Assembly (NCBI GenBank): GCA_003133665.1
Contig: PKYK01000034.1
Location: forward strand, 1 to 64,000
DNA: 64,000 bases
Direction: 5' to 3'
From: Acidimicrobiaceae bacterium
GTDB lineage: Bacteria > Actinomycetota > Acidimicrobiia > Acidimicrobiales > RAAP-2
In this document: piece by piece, positions 43,909-52,217 of the stretch
How positions within the stretch are numbered: the first letter of the stretch is position 1
How the letters are laid out: every line of letters begins with the position of its first letter
Made by a program: the position numbers and the translations under genes
Notes under the pieces: generated by a model
What the model was told of the DNA's origin: nothing
Databases searched by the model: none
What the model saw: the letters and a program-made list of their open reading frames with translations, nothing else

Positions 43909-43955
43909 ACTGGCAGTCAAGAGGTCAGGGGTTCGAATCCCCTTACCTCCACCAA
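43909..43955 (+). repeat. Right attachment site (attR)
   Basis: Perfect 47-bp copy of the tRNA-Ala 3' part at 33474-33520. It has the anticodon loop, variable and T-arm and CCA, but no 5' acceptor strand or D-arm, so it is not a tRNA gene. The following 43956-44226 is chromosomal DNA without a recognisable gene. Confidence 0.93.
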
Positions 43956-44226
43956 GGGAACTCAGTGAGATTAGGTTCAACCACCTAGCGGAATCACAGC
44001 CGGGGTTCCGACCGGCCTCAAATCTGATGCCGCGGCGCCCGCTCGCATCATCAACAGTTCATTGGAGCAGTACCGATGCCACCAGCCGAGCCGACTTCAT
44101 CATGTCCATTGTGGAGGCGAAGAGGCTGCGCCTGCGTAGCCCACGCCCTGAACCGGCCGGGGTCGCCGTCACCTCGATCGCCAAACGTCAACAGCGCTGC
44201 CGCAGACCCGCGGTACCGACGACCTG

Positions 44227-45201
44227 CTACGCGCCCCAGGTGGGATCAGCGGTGAACTCGACGGTGAGCCACAGGTCGAGCGCGAGCGAGTCGAGCTTGG
44301 TTGCGAGCAAGTGACGTACCGCGTCGGACTGGGCGACGTTCCACGACGGATCCACGACGAAGTCGATCTCCACGTAGAACTTCCGGCCGATCTTGGTCAT
44401 GCGCAGACGTTGATCACCGAGTCCGAAGGTGGCGGCTACTTCGTCGACGGCTTCTCGAGCGGGCAGCGCCAACTCAGTGTCGGGGCTGCCCTCGACGAGC
44501 TCGATGAACGTCGTGCGGATCATCTGCACCGGCGGCACGACGAAGGCGAGGCACGTCACGATCACGAGCGAGGGATCGACGTAGCGCGCGGCGGGCGCCC
44601 AGGCGGTCCCGACGATGAGTCGCGCGAAGATGAACGCGAGCAACATCCCGAGTCCCAGGATCCCGCCGGCGAGCCACTGCGTGGCTTCAGCGGAGACGAG
44701 CTCGAACTCACGGGCGCTGCGACGCATCCACGACCAAAGTCCGATCGGCAGCACCAGCGCGACGACCGCATAGGCGAGACTCCACCCGGACGGGATACGC
44801 GCTCCCCCGTGCACGATGGTGAGCACCGCGTTGAACGTCGCGTAACTGCACGTGGCGAGCAGGGCCACACCCTCGACGCCGATGATGAGCGGGGTTAGCG
44901 CTTCGCGCCCGAAGGGGTAGCGCACGGTCGGGCCGGTCGCCACGAGGTGCGAGACCCGCAGCGCCATCCACGAGAGTCCGATTCCGAGGAAGGTGTAGAA
45001 CCCGTCGAAGAGGATGATCTGCGAGCCGGTGATGACCCCGATGATGATGCCGACCGCCGCGAGAACGAAGCCCGTCGCGATGGAGAGCGCCAGGGCCCGT
45101 CGCTCCAGCAGGAACTCACGTCGGCGCCGCCGGCTTCGGTGCGTCGCGCGCTGCCTCGCCGCCTTTCGGGCGCGGTCCTGCTCGTTCTGCTCGCGGTTCA
45201 T
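44227..45201 (-). CDS. Cation diffusion facilitator-like transporter, atypical
   Basis: 324 aa from the ATG at 45201. A basic N-terminus is followed by about six transmembrane helices and a C-terminal cytoplasmic domain with KIGRKFYVEIDFVVDPSWNVAQSDAVRHLLATKL, the ferredoxin-like CDF end. The usual zinc-site pattern HxxxD in helices 2 and 5 is not present: helix 2 reads LFDGFYTFLGIGLSW and helix 5 SAEATQWLAGG. It may carry another ion or be an inactive paralogue. Confidence 0.78.
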   Translation of the reverse strand: MNREQNEQDRARKAARQRATHRSRRRRREFLLERRALALSIATGFVLAAVGIIIGVITGSQIILFDGFYTFLGIGLSWMALRVSHLVATGPTVRYPFGREALTPLIIGVEGVALLATCSYATFNAVLTIVHGGARIPSGWSLAYAVVALVLPIGLWSWMRRSAREFELVSAEATQWLAGGILGLGMLLAFIFARLIVGTAWAPAARYVDPSLVIVTCLAFVVPPVQMIRTTFIELVEGSPDTELALPAREAVDEVAATFGLGDQRLRMTKIGRKFYVEIDFVVDPSWNVAQSDAVRHLLATKLDSLALDLWLTVEFTADPTWGA

Positions 45202-45377
45202 GGTTCCTACAGTTTCTACCGGCATTTTCGCCGAACTTGAGCGATGGCGTCCTGATTGGTTTGGAGGGATACGTACGGTGCGGCGAATCGATTAGGGGCG
45301 CGGCAACGTCACACTGGTCTTCGCCCGAACCCGGTGCTACGCTTCGCCCGCAATCAGCCTCGAGCAACGGAGACGTC

Positions 45378-45650
45378 ATGCCAGCAGTCCTTATTGTCAA
45401 AGCGAACGTCGCGAGTTACGACCCTTGGAGAACCGCCTACGACTCCTTCCACGCCTTTCGCCGTGAGAATGGCGTGACTGGTGACGAGGTCTACTGCTCG
45501 CCGGAGGACATGACGTCGATCCTGGTGCTGCAGTTCTTTGACACGGTAGAGGCTGCGCAAGCATTCGCATCAAATCCTGGTCTTGCGGAGGCCATGAGAT
45601 CAAGCGGCGTCATTGGCGCTCCTCGCCTGACAATCACGGAAACGGTCTAG
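45378..45650 (+). CDS. Small ABM-like (dimeric alpha+beta barrel) protein
   Basis: 90 aa. It starts AVLIVKANVASYDPWRTAYDSF and continues through SPEDMTSILVLQFFDTVEAAQAFASNPGLAEAM, the strand-helix pattern of antibiotic-biosynthesis-monooxygenase or heme-degrading-like domains. ATG with GGAGA before it. Function unknown. Stands alone between the CDF gene and a 500-bp stretch without genes. Confidence 0.72.
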   Translation: MPAVLIVKANVASYDPWRTAYDSFHAFRRENGVTGDEVYCSPEDMTSILVLQFFDTVEAAQAFASNPGLAEAMRSSGVIGAPRLTITETV

Positions 45651-46162
45651 CCCGCCGACTCAGCCAGGTAGTTGACGCCAACGGCCACCCGTATTCAAGG
45701 ACTCGCACGTCTCTTGGCATGACCCGGGTGTGTAGACGTGCCACGCTCGAATCAGGTCTTGCCCCTGCGCAACGTCTGCCGCCCGAGAGACACTCGATAC
45801 AGCGATGGGGGTACCCGGATGGCACCCGCCCGTGGCTCGGCGAGCGTGGGCTCCGGCACCGGGCGACTTGCCGTGCCTCCGGCGAGTCGAGTCACCAATG
45901 CAATCCGGGCTCTGGCGACTTCGTATTCGCCTCGAGCGAGACCGACGACGCACCTTCGGCGAACTCGGGACCCGATGGGCCGCGGTGTTCGGTGCGGTTC
46001 ACATCAGGGGCCCGACGACCTGGGCCTGCAGTCAAGCCTTGGCAACCCATTGCGTGAGCCGGTCTGGTGACGAAGGACCATTCTCGACAACCCCCGATGG
46101 CGAAACTCATTTTGGGAGCATCCGTCGTCCCTCCCAGGAGTTTCCGCCGTCACCTCCCTAGG
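45651..46162. other. Intergenic stretch without a convincing gene
   Basis: 512 bp. Several overlapping short frames exist on both strands (for example 45805-46161 on plus and 45660-45953 on minus), but their translations are Arg/Pro/Ser-rich and no start has a good ribosome site. I see no tRNA, riboswitch or repeat. Confidence 0.5.
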
Positions 46163-47704
46163 TCAGGCAACTCTCGAAGGATCCGAGCCCCGATCGACGA
46201 CCTGAGGAGCATTCCCCGCGAACACGTTAAGGCAGGCCTCAACGACGACGGGGTCGTACAACGTCCCCGCACCTCGCTTCACCTCGGCGAGGGCCATTTC
46301 GATGCCCAGTCCAGGTCGGTAGGGGCGATGTTGCGTCATAGCCTCAACCACGTCGGCCACCGCAATGATCCGCGCGGGCAGGATTATTTCGTGTCCGAGA
46401 ATCCCACCGGGGTAGCCCGAGCCGTCCATCCGTTCGTGGTGTTGCAGGGCAACTTCCGCGATTGGCCAAGGCAGCGACGCCTTGGTCAAGATATCGGCGC
46501 CGACGACGGTGTGGCGCTTGACCATCTCAAACTCGAGAGCGCTGAGTCGGCCAGGGCGAGTGAGGATCTCAGCGGGCACGGCGATCTTGCCAATGTCATG
46601 CACCTCCCCGCTTTGTCGAACCAGCTCAACCATCGTGGCGTCGAGGCCAAGTTGAGTGGCGATGGCTGCGCCGAGGGCGGCCACGTGGACTTGGTGGCCT
46701 GCCGTGTAGGGGTCGCGGGTCTCGGTCATCTGGCCGAGGGCGGCGAGAGTCCCGTCGAGTGCTTCCGCCAACCGGCTTGTTGACTGTATGTGGGCGATGC
46801 CGAACTCGACCTCTTTCGCAATCACTTCGAGTCCCTCCACCGCCGTCTCGTCGAATGAGAAGACGTGCTCGTCGTAGACGGCGAGCACCGCCCTATGCCC
46901 ACCGGGGGCGATGGGAATGGCGATACACGAGCCGAGTCCGAATTCGCGGGCCCGTTCCCGCCACGGCTCGAACAGAGAGTTGGTGGCCATATCGTTGACC
47001 ACCTGGGTGGTGCCGGTTCGCAGCGCCGTTCCGACTGGGCCCAGCCCGGCCTCCTTCGACCCCGACCAGGAGACCATGCCCGCGTAGGGGTAGTCGGTGA
47101 CTCCAGATGAGAAGGCGATGTCGATGCCACCTTCCTCGACGGGGGAAGGAGTTCCGATCCATGCGAGTGCGTAGGGGCCGTACTCGACGAGGGAATCACA
47201 CAGACGTTGCAGGGGTTCGGTGTCGTCGGTGGCGAACATCACGATTCGGTTGACTTCGGTGAGCAACTGCAGTGAGCGCCGGTGCTTCATTTGAGTTGTG
47301 ATGTCATCGAACCAGACGACGGCCCCCTTGATCTCGTTGTCAACTATGAGCGGATAACCATCTACCCATAGCCATCGGCGCGACTTACCAGGATTATCGA
47401 TTCCCGTGATCACGCCGTAGCAGGGCTCGCCCGTTCGCAACACGCGTGATGAAACGTACTCGCCGTCGGCAAGTCTTGAGCCATCCTCGTGCACGGCGCC
47501 CAGAGGCAAATCGAAAATGGTCTTGCCTTCGATCTGGTCGGTTGTGGCGCCGAGCAGTCTGGAAGCGGCACTGTTGCAGTCGATGACTACACCTTCGACG
47601 TCATAGAGCACGACACCGGTACGAATGTTGTCAAGGAATTCATTGGAGTAGACCCGCGCGTAGAGACCTGCGTTGGGGTCAGCCAGTGAATTGATTACGT
47701 TCAT
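46163..47704 (-). CDS. PAS-GAF-HD-GYP protein, likely cyclic-di-GMP phosphodiesterase
   Basis: 513 aa from the ATG at 47704, which has GGTGAGG before it; the open frame continues upstream without a good start. PAS domain about residues 22-135 (IRTGVVLYDVEGVVIDCNSAASRLLGAT), GAF about 148-305, HD-GYP about 325-495 with EVHDIGKI (H369, D370), a later HTVVGADIL, and HHERMDGSGYPGG. The catalytic residues of HD-GYP enzymes are intact, so it should hydrolyse c-di-GMP in response to signals sensed by PAS/GAF. No membrane anchor. Flanked on both sides by long non-coding stretches. Confidence 0.88.
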   Translation of the reverse strand: MNVINSLADPNAGLYARVYSNEFLDNIRTGVVLYDVEGVVIDCNSAASRLLGATTDQIEGKTIFDLPLGAVHEDGSRLADGEYVSSRVLRTGEPCYGVITGIDNPGKSRRWLWVDGYPLIVDNEIKGAVVWFDDITTQMKHRRSLQLLTEVNRIVMFATDDTEPLQRLCDSLVEYGPYALAWIGTPSPVEEGGIDIAFSSGVTDYPYAGMVSWSGSKEAGLGPVGTALRTGTTQVVNDMATNSLFEPWRERAREFGLGSCIAIPIAPGGHRAVLAVYDEHVFSFDETAVEGLEVIAKEVEFGIAHIQSTSRLAEALDGTLAALGQMTETRDPYTAGHQVHVAALGAAIATQLGLDATMVELVRQSGEVHDIGKIAVPAEILTRPGRLSALEFEMVKRHTVVGADILTKASLPWPIAEVALQHHERMDGSGYPGGILGHEIILPARIIAVADVVEAMTQHRPYRPGLGIEMALAEVKRGAGTLYDPVVVEACLNVFAGNAPQVVDRGSDPSRVA

Positions 47705-48544
47705 GTTCAGCCTCACCTTGGTAGGTCCGACAATCCGGCCAATTGAACGATCCAGAGGGCTGATCAGTGACTCCGCCACCAATAATCGTGACGGCTTAAC
47801 CAGCCAAAGGGATAGTTCCATTCAGTAACTGAAGGGCTTTCTACAGATTAGTAGTGAATTTAGGAATTCAAGGGCGCGAATCCAGTTTCATAACACCAGT
47901 CAACTGAGAAGTTGTTCTCTGGTTGTTTCATTGTTGAGCAAGAGTTGAGAGACGTGTTGCTCTTCTCATCGGGTAGACGGCAAAGAGCGAATGTCAAGTT
48001 GGCAATCGATGCGCGATCAACAGACATTTCCGGGACTGATTCACGCGGGTCTGGCGTTCACTGATTCTCTTCTGTGGTCCCTCCCTTTGGACCCGAAACG
48101 CCTCACCGTGAATCCCGCGATGCTGAGCGATGGCAACTCCTTCAGACGATTCTTCGGCCAGGCAGTTTGTCAGCCCCGAAGTCAAATCATGGAGAACTCG
48201 CGAGAACGCCGATATGCGGCGTACTTCGTTGTGCGGGCAAATCGGAGCCCCCGGCGACCCCCAAGATTGGGGTGCGACCTACGCAGTTAGTTGCTCACAT
48301 GCGCAGGTGTTGTCCATGTCGCTCGGAACGCCGAGAGACCCTGCGAGCCCCTGAACCAACTCGTGCGATGGAGTCATCCAATGGGTTCGCGCTAGCCACG
48401 AGATCTTCCCAGACATCACCCAATCAGCTTCCACGTCTGGCAGGCCATCGTCAATCTGACGTTGCAGCGAGGTCGCGGACGCTGGAGTCAGCTTCGCGCT
48501 GCGAATCCCCATCCATCGACTACCTCCCACGACAGACTTCGCCT
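47705..48544. other. Long intergenic stretch, possibly decayed coding DNA
   Basis: 840 bp ahead of the HD-GYP gene and the small membrane protein gene. Lower GC near 47830-48000 (promoter side of the HD-GYP gene). Frames such as 47991-48290 on plus and 48279-48530 on minus are open, but have no good start context and no recognisable family. No RNA gene seen. Confidence 0.45.
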
Positions 48545-48838
48545 ATGCAGCGCCGTCAGTTGAACCTGCCTCAGCGCGTCGTTCTGGTTGTTGGACTCGG
48601 GGCCGCGCTCTACTTCTTTGGTGGCTGGGCGACGACGTGGGGATCCGGCGCCAGTTGGAACGGTTACGCCCCTCTCCAGAGCAGCGCCTCCTTCAGCCCC
48701 TTCATCGCCGGGCTTTTTCCATGGGTGCGCCTTTGCGTGTGGTTCATACTCGTTGCGGTATGGGTCGGAGTCTCACTGGTAGTCCTTCGCTCACCCGCCG
48801 CAACCGACGTCGGTGACCGGAGTTCGCCGCAAGCGTGA
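48545..48838 (+). CDS. Small two-helix membrane protein
   Basis: 97 aa. Hydrophobic segments at about residues 11-30 (RVVLVVGLGAALYFFGGW) and 60-82 (WVRLCVWFILVAVWVGVSLVV) with a Ser/Gly-rich loop between them. The ATG of MQRRQLNLPQ is chosen because the hydrophobic part starts just after it and the upstream frame looks non-coding. No family recognised; downstream is a 229-bp gap. Confidence 0.6.
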   Translation: MQRRQLNLPQRVVLVVGLGAALYFFGGWATTWGSGASWNGYAPLQSSASFSPFIAGLFPWVRLCVWFILVAVWVGVSLVVLRSPAATDVGDRSSPQA

Positions 48839-49067
48839 CCGTTTGATATCAAAGGTGTCACGTCGATCCCTTCGTCGAATTCGCCCGCAGCACCGCCACT
48901 GATAAGGGACACTCGATTCGCCCTGCGGACTCGACGAATGGGACCGAATTCGAAGATTAACAACACGTGAACTTCGAGGTCACGTGGCATGTCTCCCCTT
49001 GGAAGTTCACGCCGCTCGGGTAAGGTCGATGGCAGAGGTCGAGTCATTCGAAGAGAAGAGACACTGC

Positions 49068-49889
49068 ATGGCTGTCGCAAAGAACTCCCCGACGTGGCCC
49101 CACGTAACGAGCGCATCGGAAATCGGTAGTTGGCTCATCGACATGGACGGTGTCCTCGTTCGAGAAGATCACCCCATCGAGGGCGCGAACCGTTTTCTCG
49201 AACTACTGCGAAGCGCGAACACGCCGTTTCTGGTTCTCACCAACAACTCGATGTTCACGCGCCGTGACCTCAGCGCTCGTCTCAAGTGGAGCGGGATCGA
49301 GGTCCCCGAGGATCACATTTGGACGTCCGCCCTCGCCACCGCGGTCTTTCTCGATGCCCAACGTCCGAAGGGGTCGGCGTTCGTCATTGGCGAGGTCGGC
49401 CTGACCACCGCCCTTCACGAAGTGGGCTACACCCTGTCGGAGAACGACCCCGACTACGTGGTCATCGGCGAAACTCGTAGCTACAGTTTCGACCGCATCA
49501 CGAAAGCAGTCCGGCTGGTGGGCGCGGGGACGAGGTTCATCGCGACCAATCCCGACCCCACCGGGCCGAGCGTCAACGGGCCATTGCCCGCGACGGGTGC
49601 CGTGGCCGCGCTGATAAGCAAGGCCACGGGAAAGGTGCCCTACTTCGTTGGAAAACCCAATCCGTTGATGATTCGTTCCGCCATGCGTGAACTCAACGCT
49701 CACTCCGAATCAACTGCGATGGTCGGTGACCGCATGGACACCGACATCGTCGCCGGGCTCGAAGCAGGTTTGCACACCGTCCTCGTCCTCTCGGGCGTCT
49801 CCGACGCTGAGGCGGCCCACCACTACCCGTATAAGCCATCGCGTGTTGTCTCGTCTGTCGAGGTGCTGGCAAATGAGCTCGAGCAGTAA
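49068..49889 (+). CDS. HAD-IIA family hydrolase (NagD-like phosphatase)
   Basis: 273 aa. Motif I is WLIDMDGVL (D25, D27), motif II FLVLTNNS, Lys in VGKPNPLM, and motif IV AMVGDRMDTDIVAG. The cap domain between motifs II and III is the IIA type of NagD/phosphoglycolate-type phosphatases. ATG with AGAGAAGAG before it; a start 39 nt upstream is also open. Substrate is probably a sugar or nucleotide phosphate. Confidence 0.87.
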   Translation: MAVAKNSPTWPHVTSASEIGSWLIDMDGVLVREDHPIEGANRFLELLRSANTPFLVLTNNSMFTRRDLSARLKWSGIEVPEDHIWTSALATAVFLDAQRPKGSAFVIGEVGLTTALHEVGYTLSENDPDYVVIGETRSYSFDRITKAVRLVGAGTRFIATNPDPTGPSVNGPLPATGAVAALISKATGKVPYFVGKPNPLMIRSAMRELNAHSESTAMVGDRMDTDIVAGLEAGLHTVLVLSGVSDAEAAHHYPYKPSRVVSSVEVLANELEQ

Positions 49890-50217
49890 CAATCAGCCGG
49901 GAAGGGCGTAGAGAATCCGAGTGATCTCAGGATTCTAAGATTCGCCCGCACTTCATCTGCGAATCTCCAAAGGATGGTGGATGTCTCGATTTCCTGTGGA
50001 AATCGCCAACCACGTGGTCAGACTGGCAACTGACCAGGGCGGCAAAGCGTTCAATGAATGAAGTGCCGGTTCAAAAGCAAGACAACCACTCGGCTTACGT
50101 TGATTGGCCAGCCAGTCTGCAGAGAATCAAGGAGTTCTGCCGAGCGTCAGTGGTTGCCGCCCTGAATTCGGATGTTTGCGTCCAAGACCTGCGATCCTCA
50201 TGGTTCTCAAGACGGAT
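49890..50217. other. Intergenic stretch
   Basis: 328 bp between the HAD gene and the convergent methyltransferase. One frame, 50054-50272 (72 codons), starts MNEVPVQKQDNHSAYVDWPA and overlaps the end of the methyltransferase gene; it lacks a ribosome site and is not supported. Nothing else seen. Confidence 0.4.
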
Positions 50218-50964
50218 TCAGCGAGAAGAACTGGTTTCGCCTTGTCGACCGCGAAGGCGATACGCGAAATAGGCCCGTGCTGACTCGTCGTCGGGAGGGT
50301 TCCCGTCCGGGTCGGTTTCCTCGAGAAGCTCGAAGTCCATGGCGAGAGCCTCTCGCACGTGCTGAAGCGGGACCCCTAGCTCGACTATTTGTTCGTGGCA
50401 TAGAACGAACTGGTCGTTGGTTCGCTGCTCGAAGACCCGGATATCCCACATCGAGAGAGCGTCAGCGTCGAACTCGACGTCCAAGATCAGGGTGTTCCCG
50501 TCGAAATGGTGAACCCAAGGCGGCGCTTCACCGAGCCGACGAAGCCGGCCCAGCGTGTTGAGGTCGAAGACGAAGAGCCCTCCCTCGGCGAGGTGTTCGC
50601 GCACCCGATCGAATGCCTTGAGCCAGCCGTCGAAACTCTGCACATGATTTAACGTGTCGTACACGCACAGGACAACATCGAAACGCTCCCGCAGGGAAAA
50701 GTCGGTGATGTCGGCCTGGAGCAGGCGCGCCGACGGGCACCTGCGCCGAGCGATCGCCAACATCTCGGGTGAACGGTCGATGCCGGTCAAGGAGAGCCCG
50801 GATCCGAGTCCGGCCAGGATGGCCCCGGTGCCGCATCCGAGCTCGAGCACCGACGATGCGTTCGGATGATACCGCTCGATGTAGTGGAGCATCTTGCGGC
50901 TCCGCGACTCAGACTCGTCGTTGATCGCGTCGTAGAATCGGGCGAACTCTCGGTACTCGGGCAT
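50218..50964 (-). CDS. Class I SAM-dependent methyltransferase
   Basis: 248 aa. Motif I is SVLELGCGTGAILAGL, then TGIDRSPEMLAIARRR (acidic residue after strand 2), LLQADITDF and FDVVLCVYDTLNHV. The C-terminal part with WVHHFDGNTLILDVEFD is the Methyltransf_25-type substrate lid. Substrate unknown. Followed on the same strand, with a 32-bp gap, from the SDR gene upstream. Confidence 0.86.
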   Translation of the reverse strand: MPEYREFARFYDAINDESESRSRKMLHYIERYHPNASSVLELGCGTGAILAGLGSGLSLTGIDRSPEMLAIARRRCPSARLLQADITDFSLRERFDVVLCVYDTLNHVQSFDGWLKAFDRVREHLAEGGLFVFDLNTLGRLRRLGEAPPWVHHFDGNTLILDVEFDADALSMWDIRVFEQRTNDQFVLCHEQIVELGVPLQHVREALAMDFELLEETDPDGNPPDDESARAYFAYRLRGRQGETSSSR

Positions 50965-50996
50965 TGGCCTAACGTACTTCGGCGCGGGTCGAGCGA

Positions 50997-51764
50997 CTAG
51001 ATGACGGGCGACAGTCCCCCATCAATGCTCACGCCGACACCGGTGATGTAACTGGCTCGTGGCGACAAGAGGAACGCGGCGAGATCAGCGAACTCCTCAG
51101 CGCGGCCGACACGTCCCAGGGGGATGTTCGACCCCTCGGCCATCGACGCGTAGAGGTCCGAAAGACTCATGTCGGCATCCTTCGCGCGACGCGCCCACTG
51201 GCCGGACTCGATGAGACCAATCAATATGGCATTCACGCGAACGCCGCGCGGGCCCACCTCGTTCGCCATCGCCTTGGTCAGCGCGAGTCCGGCCGCTCGC
51301 GAGGCCGTCGTCGGCGTGGAGTTCGCCTGGGGGGATCGGGCCATGATGGCGAGGACATTCACGATGGCTCCCTTGGTCGCCTCAAGAGCCGGAAGGACAC
51401 GCCGTGCGACGTGCAGCGCCGAGATGACCTTCAGCTCATAGTCCTCGCGCCACGCACTGTCGTCCGAGGTCGCGACGGATGAAGCCGCTGACCGGCCAGC
51501 GTTGTTCACCGCCCCGTCGAGGCGGCCAAAACGCGCAAGGGTCAAATCGATGAATGCGTCCAGCTCGGACGCCTTCGTGACATCGGCCTCGACACAGAGG
51601 GCTTCGGCTCCGAGAACTTCCTGGGCTCGATTCAACCGATTGATGTCGCGCCCGCAGACCGCCACCCGCGCCCCTTCGCCGACCAACGTCCGGGCCAGCG
51701 CGAGACCCAGGCCATCGGTCCCCCCGGTGATGAGAAACGCACGATCATTCAGTTCAAGATTCAC
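50997..51764 (-). CDS. SDR family protein with altered active site
   Basis: 255 aa. The cofactor motif TGGTDGLGLA and NNAGRSAAS are normal, and the C-terminus SYITGVGVSIDGG is typical of the FabG-like group. At the catalytic positions, however, the usual Ser strand reads NVLAIMARS and the YxxxK motif is replaced by TASR in TPTTASRAAGLALTKAM. The protein may be a non-catalytic or differently working member. It precedes the methyltransferase gene on the same strand. Confidence 0.82.
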   Translation of the reverse strand: MNLELNDRAFLITGGTDGLGLALARTLVGEGARVAVCGRDINRLNRAQEVLGAEALCVEADVTKASELDAFIDLTLARFGRLDGAVNNAGRSAASSVATSDDSAWREDYELKVISALHVARRVLPALEATKGAIVNVLAIMARSPQANSTPTTASRAAGLALTKAMANEVGPRGVRVNAILIGLIESGQWARRAKDADMSLSDLYASMAEGSNIPLGRVGRAEEFADLAAFLLSPRASYITGVGVSIDGGLSPVI

Positions 51765-51911
51765 GTGCTCATCCTACGGATGCTCGCCGCACGTGCCAAA
51801 GAATGGGAAAACGAAGAGATTCACCGATTCCGCAAGACATCGCTCACCATGAATCTCCATGAGCAGATCGCGCGGTAGACCTGAGTGCACTGATCTACGA
51901 AAGGCAGAGCA

Positions 51912-52184
51912 ATGAGACTCACACGATCCACCTTGGGCGCAGCGGCGTTGGTCATCGCCTCGCTCAGCTTCTACGCCGGCACCCTCACGTCGCCCGCGTC
52001 GGCCGGCACTTCGTACGCCACCCAGGCGCAAGTGACCGCCGCACAGGCCGCCGCGACGAAGGCGCTCTTGGTCGCCAATCACGCTTTGGCAACTGCCAAG
52101 AGTGACGCGACCAATCTCACCAACGTGGTCACGCAGATCAAGGCCTGCGTCGCCCAGTGGCCCGCCAGCCCTCCTTGTCCCTGA
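51912..52184 (+). CDS. Small secreted protein
   Basis: 90 aa. Signal peptide MRLTRSTLGAAALVIASLSF with likely cleavage after SPASA (about residue 31). The mature part is Ala/Thr-rich and helical (TQAQVTAAQAAATKALLVANHALATAK) and ends CVAQWPASPPCP, with two cysteines that may pair. AAAGG lies about seven bases ahead of the ATG. No family recognised; it precedes the polysaccharide genes. Confidence 0.65.
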   Translation: MRLTRSTLGAAALVIASLSFYAGTLTSPASAGTSYATQAQVTAAQAAATKALLVANHALATAKSDATNLTNVVTQIKACVAQWPASPPCP

Positions 52185-52217
52185 TATCCGGATTCATCCA
52201 GCCTTCCGCCTCAATGA

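Larger units (their letters stand above)
33474..43955. mobile_element. tRNA-Ala-integrated phage-like element, about 10.4 kb
   Basis: The boundaries are perfect 47-bp direct repeats starting in the tRNA-Ala anticodon loop. The repeat-to-repeat unit is 10,435 bp. Inside, the integrase lies next to the tRNA on the minus strand, then comes a divergent control region and a long plus-strand operon: two Xis-like HTH genes, a replication-like gene, several small unknowns, small terminase, a glycosyltransferase-like gene and a tape-measure gene. No large terminase, portal, protease, capsid, tail tube, baseplate or lysis gene is recognisable. All frames are open and most joints have 1-4 nt overlaps. 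Confidence 0.93.

Noticed and set aside
43909-43955. Possible second tRNA-Ala gene
   Set aside because: Only the 3' part is present; the 5' acceptor strand and D-arm are missing, so it is attR.
43680-43988. 102-codon frame crossing attR
   Set aside because: It depends on reading through the tRNA-derived repeat and shows no protein-like features.
48279-48530. 83-codon minus-strand frame in the intergenic stretch
   Set aside because: No ribosome site and no recognisable family; it may be a relic but this cannot be shown.
50054-50272. 72-codon plus-strand frame overlapping the methyltransferase end
   Set aside because: No good ribosome site and an antisense overlap with a well-supported gene.
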